Of a stretch of DNA of 64,000 bases, positions 8,777 through 16,654 are shown in pieces. Position 1 is the stretch's first letter; each line of letters starts with the position of its first letter. The DNA comes from JAFCUW01 sp049897565 (lineage in GTDB: Bacteria > Pseudomonadota > Gammaproteobacteria > Burkholderiales > Burkholderiaceae_D): the NCBI RefSeq assembly GCF_049897565.1, contig NZ_JAFCWM010000026.1:6315-70314 (forward strand). Direction: 5' to 3'. Position numbers and translations under genes: made by a program. The notes beneath the pieces are model-generated. The model was not told where the DNA came from and did not search any database. It saw only the letters and a list, made by a program, of their open reading frames with translations.

Positions 8777-11415
8777 CCCTTCGACACCGTCAGCGCCTTT
8801 TTCATCATCAGGCAGCGCTGGTCTTCCTGGTGCGTCGTCAGCAGCGAGCGCCGGGTCGACGCCGACAGGTCCTTGTACTGCGCCACGGCCGTGTCGAGCC
8901 GCTTCACGCTGGCCGGCGTGCAGCTGGCCGGGATCATCGTCGCGTAGCTGCGCATGTAGACCGGGCCCGCTGCCTTGTCGATGGCCGGCAGCCGCGCCAG
9001 GCGCGTGGCGGCACTCGCTTCGCTCAGCGCAGTCTGCTCGACCGGGTACAGGCTGCCCATCGCCACGCGCACCTTGGAAAACGGCAGCGTGGTCTTCAGG
9101 TCCTCGATCTTGGCCAGCCATTCGGCCTTGATTTGCGGATCGGGACGGATCACGGTCGCGGCAAGCGCGGCGGCCTCGCCGCTGTCGGACTTGTCGCGCG
9201 CCTGCTCGGCGACGATCAGCTCGGCGCTGCCCGGATAGGCGAAGCGGTTGAGCCGGCCGATGATGTTCCAGCGCACGTCCTGGCTGATGTTCAGGCCTTC
9301 GACCGTCAGCGTGCCGTCAAGCAGCGCGGCGAGGCGGTCGAGCGCGTTCTTGCTGCTGGCCACGCCAACGTAATGGCCAAACCAGCTGCGCTGGAAGTTG
9401 CTGTCGCCCTTGTTCGCCTGCACCGCGGCCCACGCCTGTTCTTCCATCGCGTCACCGGTCGTGCGCACGTACGCCGGGTCGGCCTGCATCATCTCGATGT
9501 AGCGGCGCGACTGCGACATCATGCCGAGCACATTGGCCAGCAAGGTGTAATCCTTTTCCGTCGACGCATTCGCCAGCGCGGTCTTGATGAACTCGTTGAG
9601 CGGCAGGTGACCGTCGCGCACGCCATCCCACAGGCTCTGCCACAACATCGAGCGCAGCAGCGGCTCTTCCACCGACGCCAGGCTGGCCTGCGCGGTGGCG
9701 AACGAACGCTTGTCGAGCTGCACCTTGGCGAAACCCCAGTCCTGGTAGTTCGGATACACCAGGTCAGGGCAGGCGCTGCCGACCAGCCCAGGCACCTTGG
9801 TGCTGACGCCGGTGTAGGTGACCGGCACGTTCTTGCCGAGCACCATCTTGCCGCCTTCGACCTTGAAGGTGGCAACCTGGACGCGCTGCTGGCGCAAGGT
9901 CGGCAGGGCCGCGCTCGGCGCGCTTTGCTGCAAGGTGAAGCTGTTGATGTTGCCGTTCGCGCAGCTGTACCTGGCGGCGATCGTGTTGACGCCGGCGTTG
10001 TACAGCCACTGCTGGGTCCACTTGCCGAGGTCGCGCCCGGCCGCTTCGCCGAGGCTGCCGATGAAGTCGTCCAGCGTCGCATTCTTGAATGCGTACTTGA
10101 CCAGGTAGTTATGCACGCCCTTGCGGAACACGTCTTCGCCGAGCAGGTGGCGCAGCTGCATCAAGGTCGAGGCGCCCTTGGCGTAGGTGATCGAGTCGAT
10201 GTTGTCGAACGCGTTCGCGGTCGACGCCACCGGCACCTCGATCGGGTGGGTCGAGAACGACTGGTCGGTGAAGTAGGCGCCTTGCTTGGCGCCCGAGTAA
10301 AAACTCTGCCACGCGTTGTTGAATTCGGTCGACTCGGCCAGGCCCAGCGTGCCCATGAAGGACGCGAAGCTCTCGTTCAACCACAGGCCGTTCCACCATT
10401 TCATCGTCACCAGGTCGCCGAACCACTGGTGCGCCATCTCGTGCATGATGGTCGAGGCCAGGCCCTGGCGCTCGGCCGCCGTCATCTCGGCCTTGTGCAG
10501 GAAGCCGCGCTCGCCGAAGGTAACGGCGCCGGCGTTTTCCATCGCGCCGTACAGGAAGTCGGGCACCAGCAGCTGGTCGTATTTTTCAAACTGGTAAGCG
10601 ATGCCGAAGTACTCGTCGAAGAACGCCAGGCCCTGCTTGGTGTAGCGGAACCAGTCGGCCGGCGTGACCTGCGCGGCCACCGACTGGCGCGCAAACAGGC
10701 GCATCGGATACTTGGCGCTGTTGTCTTCCCATACCTTGTACGGGCCGGCGTGCAGCGAGAAGTTGTACGCGCTCAGTTTCTTCGATGCCGGGAACGTCCA
10801 GCGCTTGCCGGCGGGATCCGCTTTGACCGCGCTCTCGCGCGTGGTGGAAACGACCACCCAGTCGGCCGGCGCCGTGACGTTGACCTGGAACGTCGCCTTC
10901 AGGTCCGGCTGGTCGAACAGCGCGAACATCTGGTGCGCGGCGGCCGGCTCGAAATGCGAATACGTGTAGACCTTGCCGTCGACCGGATCGACCATGCGGT
11001 GCAGGCCTTCGCCGTTGGTGCTGTGCAGCCGCTGGTACGTCACCGACACGGTGTTGCGGCCCTTGACCAGGTCCTGCGGCTGCAAGGTGATGAAGAACTG
11101 GTTGTATTGCGGCGTCATCGTCTTGCCGTTGACCACCAGCGCGCTGATCGTCGCCTTGTCCAGGTCGATGGTGAGCGGTGTCGACGTGTCGCTCAGGTCG
11201 AAACTGATCTTGCTGGTGCCGCTGAAGGTTTCCTTGCCCGTCAGCGCGAAGTCGAGCACGTAATCGACATTGGACACGCGGGCCGATCGGGCCGCCGCTT
11301 CCGCCTGGGTCAGGTAGGTGTTGTCGGCGCGGGGCGGCAAGTTGGCGGCAACGGCGCAGCCGCTGACGATGGCGGCGATGGCGACGGCGAGCAGGCGCGG
11401 AGCGAATGGTTTCAC
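8773..11415 (-). CDS. M1-family aminopeptidase (aminopeptidase N type), exported
   Basis: Zinc metallopeptidase of the M1 family, about 880 aa. The exopeptidase motif is GAMEN and the zinc site is HEMAHQWFGDLV followed by a downstream Glu in LWLNESFAS. A C-terminal helical ERAP1-like domain fills the last 350 residues. I chose the GTG at 11415 because it gives a clean N-terminus (VKPFAPRLLAVAIAAIVSGC) with a lipobox-like VSGC, and because AGGA lies upstream; an ATG 45 bp earlier lacks both. Likely a periplasmic or lipid-anchored peptidase that trims peptides. It is monocistronic and convergent with the kinase operon. Confidence 0.9.
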   Translation of the reverse strand: MKPFAPRLLAVAIAAIVSGCAVAANLPPRADNTYLTQAEAAARSARVSNVDYVLDFALTGKETFSGTSKISFDLSDTSTPLTIDLDKATISALVVNGKTMTPQYNQFFITLQPQDLVKGRNTVSVTYQRLHSTNGEGLHRMVDPVDGKVYTYSHFEPAAAHQMFALFDQPDLKATFQVNVTAPADWVVVSTTRESAVKADPAGKRWTFPASKKLSAYNFSLHAGPYKVWEDNSAKYPMRLFARQSVAAQVTPADWFRYTKQGLAFFDEYFGIAYQFEKYDQLLVPDFLYGAMENAGAVTFGERGFLHKAEMTAAERQGLASTIMHEMAHQWFGDLVTMKWWNGLWLNESFASFMGTLGLAESTEFNNAWQSFYSGAKQGAYFTDQSFSTHPIEVPVASTANAFDNIDSITYAKGASTLMQLRHLLGEDVFRKGVHNYLVKYAFKNATLDDFIGSLGEAAGRDLGKWTQQWLYNAGVNTIAARYSCANGNINSFTLQQSAPSAALPTLRQQRVQVATFKVEGGKMVLGKNVPVTYTGVSTKVPGLVGSACPDLVYPNYQDWGFAKVQLDKRSFATAQASLASVEEPLLRSMLWQSLWDGVRDGHLPLNEFIKTALANASTEKDYTLLANVLGMMSQSRRYIEMMQADPAYVRTTGDAMEEQAWAAVQANKGDSNFQRSWFGHYVGVASSKNALDRLAALLDGTLTVEGLNISQDVRWNIIGRLNRFAYPGSAELIVAEQARDKSDSGEAAALAATVIRPDPQIKAEWLAKIEDLKTTLPFSKVRVAMGSLYPVEQTALSEASAATRLARLPAIDKAAGPVYMRSYATMIPASCTPASVKRLDTAVAQYKDLSASTRRSLLTTHQEDQRCLMMKKALTVSKG

Positions 11416-11476
11416 GAAGTATCCTAGAGAGGGGTGCAGCCCGGCAGAATAGCACGGCAATACTGGAAAGAAAATC

Positions 11477-11505
11477 TTGACTTGATATGTATATCAGCGT
11501 ACTTT
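11477..11505 (+). promoter_or_regulatory. Promoter with palindromic operator for the ArsR-SRPBCC pair
   Basis: A sigma-70-like -35 TTGACT (11477-11482) and -10 TACTTT (11500-11505) are 17 bp apart. Between them lies a perfect palindrome TGATAT-GT-ATATCA (11483-11496). It sits 28 bp before the regulator start, the place expected for an autorepressing ArsR-type dimer. Binding by that protein is an inference. Confidence 0.6.
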
Positions 11506-11532
11506 ACCATTTGGTTAAATAAGCGTATTGAC

Positions 11533-11877
11533 ATGGACAGCGACCAACTCAGCATCACGTTCGCGGCGCTGGCCGACCCGACCCGGCGCGCCATCCTTGC
11601 GCGGCTGGCGCAGGGCGAGGTGTCGGTCACCGAACTGGCGGCGCCGTTTGCCATCAGCTTGCCGGCGGTCACCAAGCATCTGCACGTGCTGGAACGGGCC
11701 GGGCTGGTGTCGCGCAGCCGCCAGGCACAGTGGCGCCCATGCAAGCTGGAAGCGGCGCCGCTGCGCGAAGCGTGCGGCTGGATCGACGACTACCGCGAAC
11801 ACTGGCAAGCCGGCCTTGACCGGCGCGACACGTATCTTCAACAACTACAACAGGAGCCTGCAGATGATCAATCCTGA
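11533..11877 (+). CDS. ArsR-family winged-helix regulator
   Basis: Small transcription repressor, 114 aa. It opens MDSDQLSITFAALADPTRRAIL, the standard ArsR helix-1 signature, followed by the recognition region ISLPAVTKHLHVLERAGLV. The classic metal-binding Cys pair (ELCVCDL) of true ArsR/SmtB is absent: the matching helix reads SVTELAAPFAI. It therefore belongs to the non-metal group normally paired with an SRPBCC protein. That partner starts inside its last codons (11864). A palindromic operator candidate lies upstream. Confidence 0.88.
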   Translation: MDSDQLSITFAALADPTRRAILARLAQGEVSVTELAAPFAISLPAVTKHLHVLERAGLVSRSRQAQWRPCKLEAAPLREACGWIDDYREHWQAGLDRRDTYLQQLQQEPADDQS

Positions 11878-12370
11878 CACCGATGTGGATTTCCATATCA
11901 CCCGCACCTTCAACGCACCGCGCGAACTGGTCTTCAAGACCATGACCGAGACCGCGCACCTGCAGCACTGGTGGGGGCCGAAGGGCTGCCGCATCGCCGT
12001 GGCCAGGAACGAGCCGCAGCCAGGCGGGATCTTCCACTACTGCATGCAGTTCCCGGGCGGGATGACTATGTGGGGGCGCTTCGTCTACCGCGAGGTTGTC
12101 GCCCCGGAGCGGCTGGTCTACGTCAACGGCTTTGCTGACGCCGACGGCAACGCCGCGCCAAACCCGATGAGCCCGGATTGGCCGATGGAAATGCTGATCA
12201 TGGTGACCTTGACGGAGCAGGGTGGCAAGACGGTGCTGAAGCTGGTGTCGACGCCCATCAATGCGACCGAGCTGGAGCGCGCCAACTTGCTGGCCGCGCA
12301 TGCGTCGATGCAGGGCGGCTTTGGCGGCATGTACGACCAGTACGAGGAGTACCTGGCCAAGGTGGCGTGA
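11864..12370 (+). CDS. SRPBCC/AHSA1-type domain protein
   Basis: 168-aa protein of the START/Bet v1-like SRPBCC superfamily (AHSA1 subgroup). The family pattern FNAPRELVFKTMTE, HLQHWWGPKG and GGFGGMYDQYEEYL is complete. It forms a hydrophobic ligand-binding cup, but the ligand is unknown. It overlaps the ArsR-type regulator by 14 bp, a very common two-gene unit in proteobacteria. The ATG is preceded by CAGGAGCCTGCAG, a good ribosome site inside the regulator's 3' end. Confidence 0.88.
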   Translation: MINPDTDVDFHITRTFNAPRELVFKTMTETAHLQHWWGPKGCRIAVARNEPQPGGIFHYCMQFPGGMTMWGRFVYREVVAPERLVYVNGFADADGNAAPNPMSPDWPMEMLIMVTLTEQGGKTVLKLVSTPINATELERANLLAAHASMQGGFGGMYDQYEEYLAKVA

Positions 12371-12376
12371 TCGCAT

Positions 12377-12404
12377 AGGGGTACCCGCGCAGACGGGTAC
12401 CCCT
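12377..12404. terminator. Strong hairpin between convergent genes
   Basis: Perfect 11-bp stem AGGGGTACCCG/CGGGTACCCCT with a 6-base loop, between the SRPBCC gene and the convergent old-yellow-enzyme gene. There is no T-run on either side, so it may act as a transcript end or barrier rather than a textbook intrinsic terminator. Confidence 0.55.
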
Positions 12405-12429
12405 GCCACGTTCGCTCAGTGAGAACGAT

Positions 12430-13488
12430 TTACGCAGCCAGCGCCGGATAGTCCGTATAGCCCTCGGGCCCGTCGCCATAAAACAGCTGCGGCCGCACTT
12501 CGTTGAACCCGGCGTTGTCCTTCAAGCGCCGCGGCAGGTCCGGATTGGCAATGAACAGCTGCCCAAACGCCACGGCATCGGCCTTGCCCGAACTCATCAG
12601 CTGCTCGGCACTCTCGCGCGTCATCTTTTCGTTCGCGATATACACGCCGCCGAATTCCTTCTTCAGCAGCGGGCCGATGCTGTCGTCGCCGATCGCTTCG
12701 CGCGCGCAGATGAACGCGATGCCGCGCCGCTTCAGTTCGCGCGCCACGTAGCCGAACGTTTCGGCCGGGCTCGAATCGCCCATGTCATGCGCGTCGGCGC
12801 GTGGCGCCAGGTGCATGCCGACCCGGTTCGCGCCCCACACGGCGATGCATGCATCGGTCACTTCGAGCATCAGGCGGGCGCGGTTCTCGACCGGGCCGCC
12901 ATAGCTGTCGGTGCGCTGGTTGGTGCTGTCTTGCAGGAACTGGTCGAGCAGGTAACCGTTGGCGCCGTGGATCTCGACGCCGTCAAAGCCGGCCAGCTTG
13001 GCGTTCTCGGCACCGTTGCGGAAAGCGGCAACGACGCCGGCGATTTCCTCGGTTGCCAGCGCGCGGGGCACCGGATAGCCGCGCATCGGGCGCAGCAGGC
13101 TGACGTGGCCGTCGGCGGCGATCGCGCTCGGCGCAACCGGTGCATCGCCGCCCAGCAGCTCAGGATCGGAAATGCGGCCAACGTGCCACAGCTGCAAAAA
13201 GATCCGACCGCCAGCCTGGTGCACCGCATCGGTAACGATCTTCCAGCCCTCGACCTGCTCGTCCGACCAGATGCCTGGCGTGTCGGCGTAGCCGACGCCT
13301 TGCGCCGTGACCGAGGTCGCTTCGGACAGGATCAGGCCGGCGCTGGCGCGCTGCACGTAGTACTGCGCCATCAGCGCGTTCGGCACGCGGGCGCCGCCAA
13401 TGGCGCGGGCGCGCGTCAGCGGCGCCATGATGATGCGGTTCGGCAGTTGCAGGTCGCCAATGGTGATCGGGTCAAATAATGTCGTCAT
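12430..13488 (-). CDS. nemA: Old yellow enzyme family FMN oxidoreductase (NemA-like)
   Basis: FMN-dependent ene-reductase, 352 aa, of the N-ethylmaleimide reductase type. It reduces electrophilic alkenes, quinones or nitro compounds with NAD(P)H. The barrel starts LFDPITIGDLQLPNRIIMAPLTRARA. The substrate pair His-x-x-Asn appears in VEIHGANGYLLDQFLQD, followed by DSYGGPVENRARL, and the C-terminal FMN phosphate region reads ADAVAFGQLFIANPDLP. It lies 9 bp downstream of an ArsR-family regulator on the same strand, so that regulator probably controls it, as NemR does in E. coli. Confidence 0.88.
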   Translation of the reverse strand: MTTLFDPITIGDLQLPNRIIMAPLTRARAIGGARVPNALMAQYYVQRASAGLILSEATSVTAQGVGYADTPGIWSDEQVEGWKIVTDAVHQAGGRIFLQLWHVGRISDPELLGGDAPVAPSAIAADGHVSLLRPMRGYPVPRALATEEIAGVVAAFRNGAENAKLAGFDGVEIHGANGYLLDQFLQDSTNQRTDSYGGPVENRARLMLEVTDACIAVWGANRVGMHLAPRADAHDMGDSSPAETFGYVARELKRRGIAFICAREAIGDDSIGPLLKKEFGGVYIANEKMTRESAEQLMSSGKADAVAFGQLFIANPDLPRRLKDNAGFNEVRPQLFYGDGPEGYTDYPALAA

Positions 13489-13497
13489 GTAATGCTC

Positions 13498-13794
13498 CTA
13501 GAGTCCGTGTTGCATATGGTCGAGGAAAGCCTGGATGGTTTCCTCGTTGCGTTTATAAAAAATCCACTGGCCGACGCGGCGCGGTGTGACCAGCCCGGCG
13601 CGCTGCAGCGCGCCGAGGTGGGCCGACACGGTCGATTGCGACAGCCCGGTGCGCGCGTCGATCAGGCCGGCGCAGACGCCGATGTCGAGCGGGTGATCCT
13701 GGTGCGCGAAGTGCTTGTGCGGATATTTCAGCCAGCACAAAATCTGCCGCCGCACCGGGTTCGCCAGCGCCTTGTGAATTGCATCGATGTCCAG
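13498..13794 (-). CDS. ArsR-family regulator with a probable CTG start
   Basis: Winged-helix repressor, 98 aa. An internal GTG at 13755 would cut off the first helix. Upstream the frame reads DIDAIHKALANPVRRQI, the normal ArsR N-terminus, and no ATG, GTG or TTG occurs before the in-frame stop at 13840-13842. A perfect AAGGAG (13801-13806) stands 6 bases before CTG at 13794, so I place the start there. The recognition region is LSQSTVSAHLGALQRAGLV. It is the first gene of a unit with the ene-reductase, and its likely target is the palindrome at 13829-13848. Confidence 0.8.
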   Translation of the reverse strand: MDIDAIHKALANPVRRQILCWLKYPHKHFAHQDHPLDIGVCAGLIDARTGLSQSTVSAHLGALQRAGLVTPRRVGQWIFYKRNEETIQAFLDHMQHGL

Positions 13795-13828
13795 CTGCGT
13801 CTCCTTGTATCGGGTTTCTGCGAACCTA

Positions 13829-13848
13829 ATATCGCCATATTACGATAT
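13829..13848 (-). promoter_or_regulatory. Operator palindrome and -10 region of the second ArsR unit
   Basis: ATATCG (13829-13834) and CGATAT (13843-13848) form an inverted repeat with an 8-base spacer. On the minus strand the spacer contains TAATAT, a near-ideal -10 box. A transcript from here would have a leader of about 35 bases before the CTG start. Repression by the gene's own product is inferred. Confidence 0.55.
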
Positions 13849-13862
13849 ATTCGGAAACTCTG

Positions 13863-13892
13863 CCGGATCTGACCCTCTGGGGTCAGATCCGG
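13863..13892. repeat. Dispersed inverted repeat (copy 3, variant arm)
   Basis: Perfect 13-bp arms CCGGATCTGACCC (13863-13875) and GGGTCAGATCCGG (13880-13892) around TCTG. It differs from copies 1 and 2 by one base in the core (GATCTGACC). It separates the ArsR unit from the DUF1304 remnant. Confidence 0.75.
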
Positions 13893-13908
13893 GTTTTGTT
13901 CGCGCACA

Positions 13909-14200
13909 TCAGGCGAGAAAAAGCAAGGCCAGCGCAATCACCGCCGGCAGCGCTTGCATACACGGCGAACGCGCGCCCCACCGCCGCGTCCGGATGCAGC
14001 AGCCCCAGCACCAGCGCCGCCACCAGCAAGCCGTTGTAGCAACCCTGGTTCGACATCGCCGGCGCCATGATTTCGGCCTTCTCCGCGCTGAGTCCGAACA
14101 CGCGCCGCCCGCGTGTCTTGAACAGTACCGTCTCGAGCGACACGAAATACACATGCAGCAGCGCGATCAGCGCAATCAGTACCTGGGCGGCAATGGCCAG
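13909..14200 (-). pseudogene. DUF1304-family membrane protein remnant, internally deleted
   Basis: On the minus strand the first two thirds reads like DUF1304 (HVYFVSLETVLFKTRG, NQGCYNGLLVAALVLGLLHP). After AVGRAFAVY it should run about 25 residues through a third helix, but the next recognisable piece is the family C-terminus QALPAVIALALLFLA in a different frame, ending at TGA 13909-13911. The middle has been lost and the frame shifted. No ATG, GTG or TTG start is evident; CTG 14200 or ATT 14194 would be needed. It follows directly after the stop of the EamA transporter gene. Confidence 0.65.
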
Positions 14201-14205
14201 CTTGC

Positions 14206-15102
14206 CTAGTAGCGGGCCGCGGTCGCCATCGCCCACAGCCGGGCGCCGAACTGATTCAGCGCCAGGCCGCCGAGCACCAGCATGCCGGCCGCCACTTTCC
14301 ACCACTGCAGCGATTCGTCCAGCAGCAGCGTCGCGCTGAGCATGCCGACAATCGGCACCAGCAAGGTGAACGGCGCAATCGTCGCGGTCGCATATTTGCG
14401 CATCAGCATCGACCAGATGCCGAAGCCGAGGAGCGTGTTGGGGTAGGCCTGGAACAGCAGCGTCATCAATGTCTTGCCGCTGAACCGGTCGGCCGCCAGT
14501 TGCCAGGCGGCGCCGCCTTCGACGATCCACGACAGCGCCAGCAACGGCGGCGTGGCCAGCAGCGATGCCCACACCACCAGCGACAGTGCGCTGACCTGGC
14601 CCATCTTTTTGGTGGCAATGTTGGCTACCGCCCAGCAAACACCGGCCGTCACCACGCACGCAAAGCCGATCAGCGTGGCCTTGCCCTCGAGATGCACCGC
14701 CACCAGCGCCATGCCGCAAAACGCCACCAGTGCGCCCATCAGCTGCACCGCCTTCGGCCGCTCGCCGAGCAGCAACACCGCCAGTCCCATCGTGAAGAAC
14801 GCCTGCAACTGGACCACCAGCGACGCCAGCCCGGCCGGCATGCCGAGCTTGAGGCCGGTGAATAACAATGAGAACTGGAAGGCAAACTGGAACATGCCGT
14901 AGATCGCCAGCAGCCGCCACGGCAGCTGCGGCCGCTTGACGAAGAACACCAGCGGCAACGCCGAAAACAGGAAGCGCAGCGCGGAGAAAAGAATCGGCGG
15001 CAAGTCTTGCAGGCCGACCTTCATCACCACGAAATTGACGCCCCAGATGATGACCACGCCGAGCGCGATGAAGATGTCGGTAACGGTCATCGTGTGCTTC
15101 AT
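14206..15102 (-). CDS. EamA/DMT-family transporter
   Basis: Inner-membrane permease of 298 aa with ten predicted helices formed by two EamA repeats. The first begins IFIALGVVIIWGVNFVVMKVG, the usual conserved proline-poor start of this family. The second covers roughly residues 145-290. EamA proteins export amino acids or other metabolites (RhtA, YdcZ-like relatives); the substrate is unknown. The ATG at 15102 has AAGGA 7 bases upstream. It is divergent from the SMR exporter at 15276, with a strong hairpin in the gap. Confidence 0.85.
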   Translation of the reverse strand: MKHTMTVTDIFIALGVVIIWGVNFVVMKVGLQDLPPILFSALRFLFSALPLVFFVKRPQLPWRLLAIYGMFQFAFQFSLLFTGLKLGMPAGLASLVVQLQAFFTMGLAVLLLGERPKAVQLMGALVAFCGMALVAVHLEGKATLIGFACVVTAGVCWAVANIATKKMGQVSALSLVVWASLLATPPLLALSWIVEGGAAWQLAADRFSGKTLMTLLFQAYPNTLLGFGIWSMLMRKYATATIAPFTLLVPIVGMLSATLLLDESLQWWKVAAGMLVLGGLALNQFGARLWAMATAARY

Positions 15103-15175
15103 GCAGCATTCCTTGGCGGGCAACGTCGGGGTCGGGTTGTCGATTATGGACCACATCGGCCGTCGCTGCAGGCGG

Positions 15176-15202
15176 GCGCGGCGGTCAGGTTGACCGCCGC
15201 GC
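15176..15202. repeat. Perfect 12-bp hairpin between divergent transporter genes
   Basis: GCGCGGCGGTCA (15176-15187) and TGACCGCCGCGC (15191-15202) with a 3-base loop. It lies in the divergent promoter region of the EamA and SMR genes. It is not followed by a T-run and does not match the guanidine riboswitch classes I know. It could be a regulator site. Confidence 0.5.
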
Positions 15203-15275
15203 GCCGCCCATGCTAAGTTGACGTTCTTTTTTTCACCCCGGCACGGACGATGCTGCCAACATCGAGGAGTTCGCC

Positions 15276-15596
15276 ATGAGCTGGTTCATTCTGTTTTTAG
15301 CCGGCCTGCTGGAGGTGGCCTGGGCCGTTGGCCTGAAGCAGAGCGCCGGCTTCACCCGGCTGTGGCCGTCGGTATTTACCGTCGTCGCGATGAGCGGCAG
15401 CGTGCTGCTGCTGGGACTGGCCTTGCGCCATTTGCCGCTCGGTACCGCCTACGCGGTCTGGACCGGCATCGGCACCGTCGGCACCGCGATCGTCGGCATG
15501 GCGGTGCTGGGCGAGCCGGCCGGCGCCTTGCGCCTGCTGTCGATCGCGCTGATCGTCGCAGGCATCGCCGGCCTGAAGCTCCTCACCCCTGGCTGA
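15276..15596 (+). CDS. sugE: Small multidrug resistance family protein, SugE/Gdx type
   Basis: Four-helix SMR exporter of 106 aa. The conserved membrane Glu is Glu13 in LFLAGLLEVAWAVGLK. GLKQSAGFTRLWPS and GTAYAVWTGIGTVG are the patterns of the SugE/Gdx branch, whose known role is guanidinium export by proton antiport; the Qac branch differs at these positions. GAGGAG precedes the ATG. It is single, so a homodimer in dual topology is expected. No guanidine riboswitch was recognised upstream. Confidence 0.88.
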   Translation: MSWFILFLAGLLEVAWAVGLKQSAGFTRLWPSVFTVVAMSGSVLLLGLALRHLPLGTAYAVWTGIGTVGTAIVGMAVLGEPAGALRLLSIALIVAGIAGLKLLTPG

Positions 15597-15602
15597 GCCG
15601 GC

Positions 15603-16379
15603 CTAGCGCGGCCGCGACCAGCGCTCGTAGATGCGCGCCAGTTCGCCATTTGCCTTCAGCCGGGCCAGCGCGCGCTCGATGACCGGCGCCAGCGCCGGAT
15701 CGGCCTTGCGGCTGACCCAGAAATAGACGGGCTCTTGATTGAAGACCGCCGGCAGGATCCGCAACTTGTCCTCGAGTCGTCCGGCCTGGATGAAGTAGCG
15801 CAGGCTCAGTTCGTTCATATAGGTGTAACGGCCATGCCCGTGCAAGATCTTGCGCAGGTTGACGATGCTGTCGCCGGTGCTGTCGTCGACGGCGATGCCG
15901 AGCGCTTTGAGCTGCAGGATATAGGCCGAGCCGCGCGCGGTGTTGACGAGCGGCTTGAGGCGCACGAGGTCGTCAAAATTGTTGACCACCTGCAGGTCGT
16001 CGGCCGCCGCGGCGAGCTTGTGCTTGACGTCGTATAGCGGCACGCGCAAGCGGATCGCCACACTCTGTCGGCGCGGCGAGTCGAGCAGCCCGCAAGCTGC
16101 TGAGACACGCCCCGTTTGCAGGGCGTTCTCGATCACCAGCAACGAACGGCCGCGGTCGAATCCGCTAAATTTCAATTGCGGTTCGAGCCGTTCGATCGCC
16201 TCCAGGATCTCGGGGCACAGTCCGTGCGGCGGGCCGCCCTCGATCAGCCACTTCGGCGGAATGCTCTCTTGCGCCATGATCTGCACGGTCATCTGATCAC
16301 GCGCGGCCGCATTGCTCGCCACCAGCAGGGCAAAGGCCAGCCATCGGGCGAGGCGCCCACGCTTGATGTCTCCGCTCAT
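15603..16379 (-). CDS. Periplasmic substrate-binding protein (SBP-bac-3 type), stand-alone
   Basis: Secreted binding-protein-like product, 258 aa. A signal peptide (RWLAFALLVASNAAA) is followed by a mature region with the two-lobe pattern of family-3 solute-binding proteins (PHGLCPEILEAIERL, FSGFDRGRSLLVIENALQTG). The C-terminal segment VIERALARLKANGELARIYERW is the family ending. No permease or ATPase gene is adjacent, so it may be a sensor or orphan binder. I used the ATG at 16379; an ATG 51 bp upstream is possible but adds a poor N-terminus. Confidence 0.75.
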   Translation of the reverse strand: MSGDIKRGRLARWLAFALLVASNAAARDQMTVQIMAQESIPPKWLIEGGPPHGLCPEILEAIERLEPQLKFSGFDRGRSLLVIENALQTGRVSAACGLLDSPRRQSVAIRLRVPLYDVKHKLAAAADDLQVVNNFDDLVRLKPLVNTARGSAYILQLKALGIAVDDSTGDSIVNLRKILHGHGRYTYMNELSLRYFIQAGRLEDKLRILPAVFNQEPVYFWVSRKADPALAPVIERALARLKANGELARIYERWSRPR

Positions 16380-16654
16380 TTTTTCATTTTTAGTCGATGG
16401 TTGGATAACACAATTAGCGGATTGTCGCACGAAACATATATACAGAGTAACGTTTCTTATCGCCTCTGATTAAGTGAGGGCGGGAGGCAACCAGGGTCGC
16501 ATCGGAGCCGCGGCCGGGTCGGGCGCGGCAGCCGCAACCGCACTTGAGCCATATCTGCGTTCGTTTGACGTGGATCGCCTGTGCCCATCGGCGCACGGCG
16601 AACATGAGGTATCCGCCTGCGAAGGCACGCCCGTCCTCCTGTACTGGAATAGCA

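Noticed and set aside
15203..15275. Possible guanidine riboswitch before the SugE/Gdx gene
   Set aside because: No guanidine-I core and no pair of ACGR-loop hairpins could be found; only an unrelated 12-bp hairpin is present further upstream.
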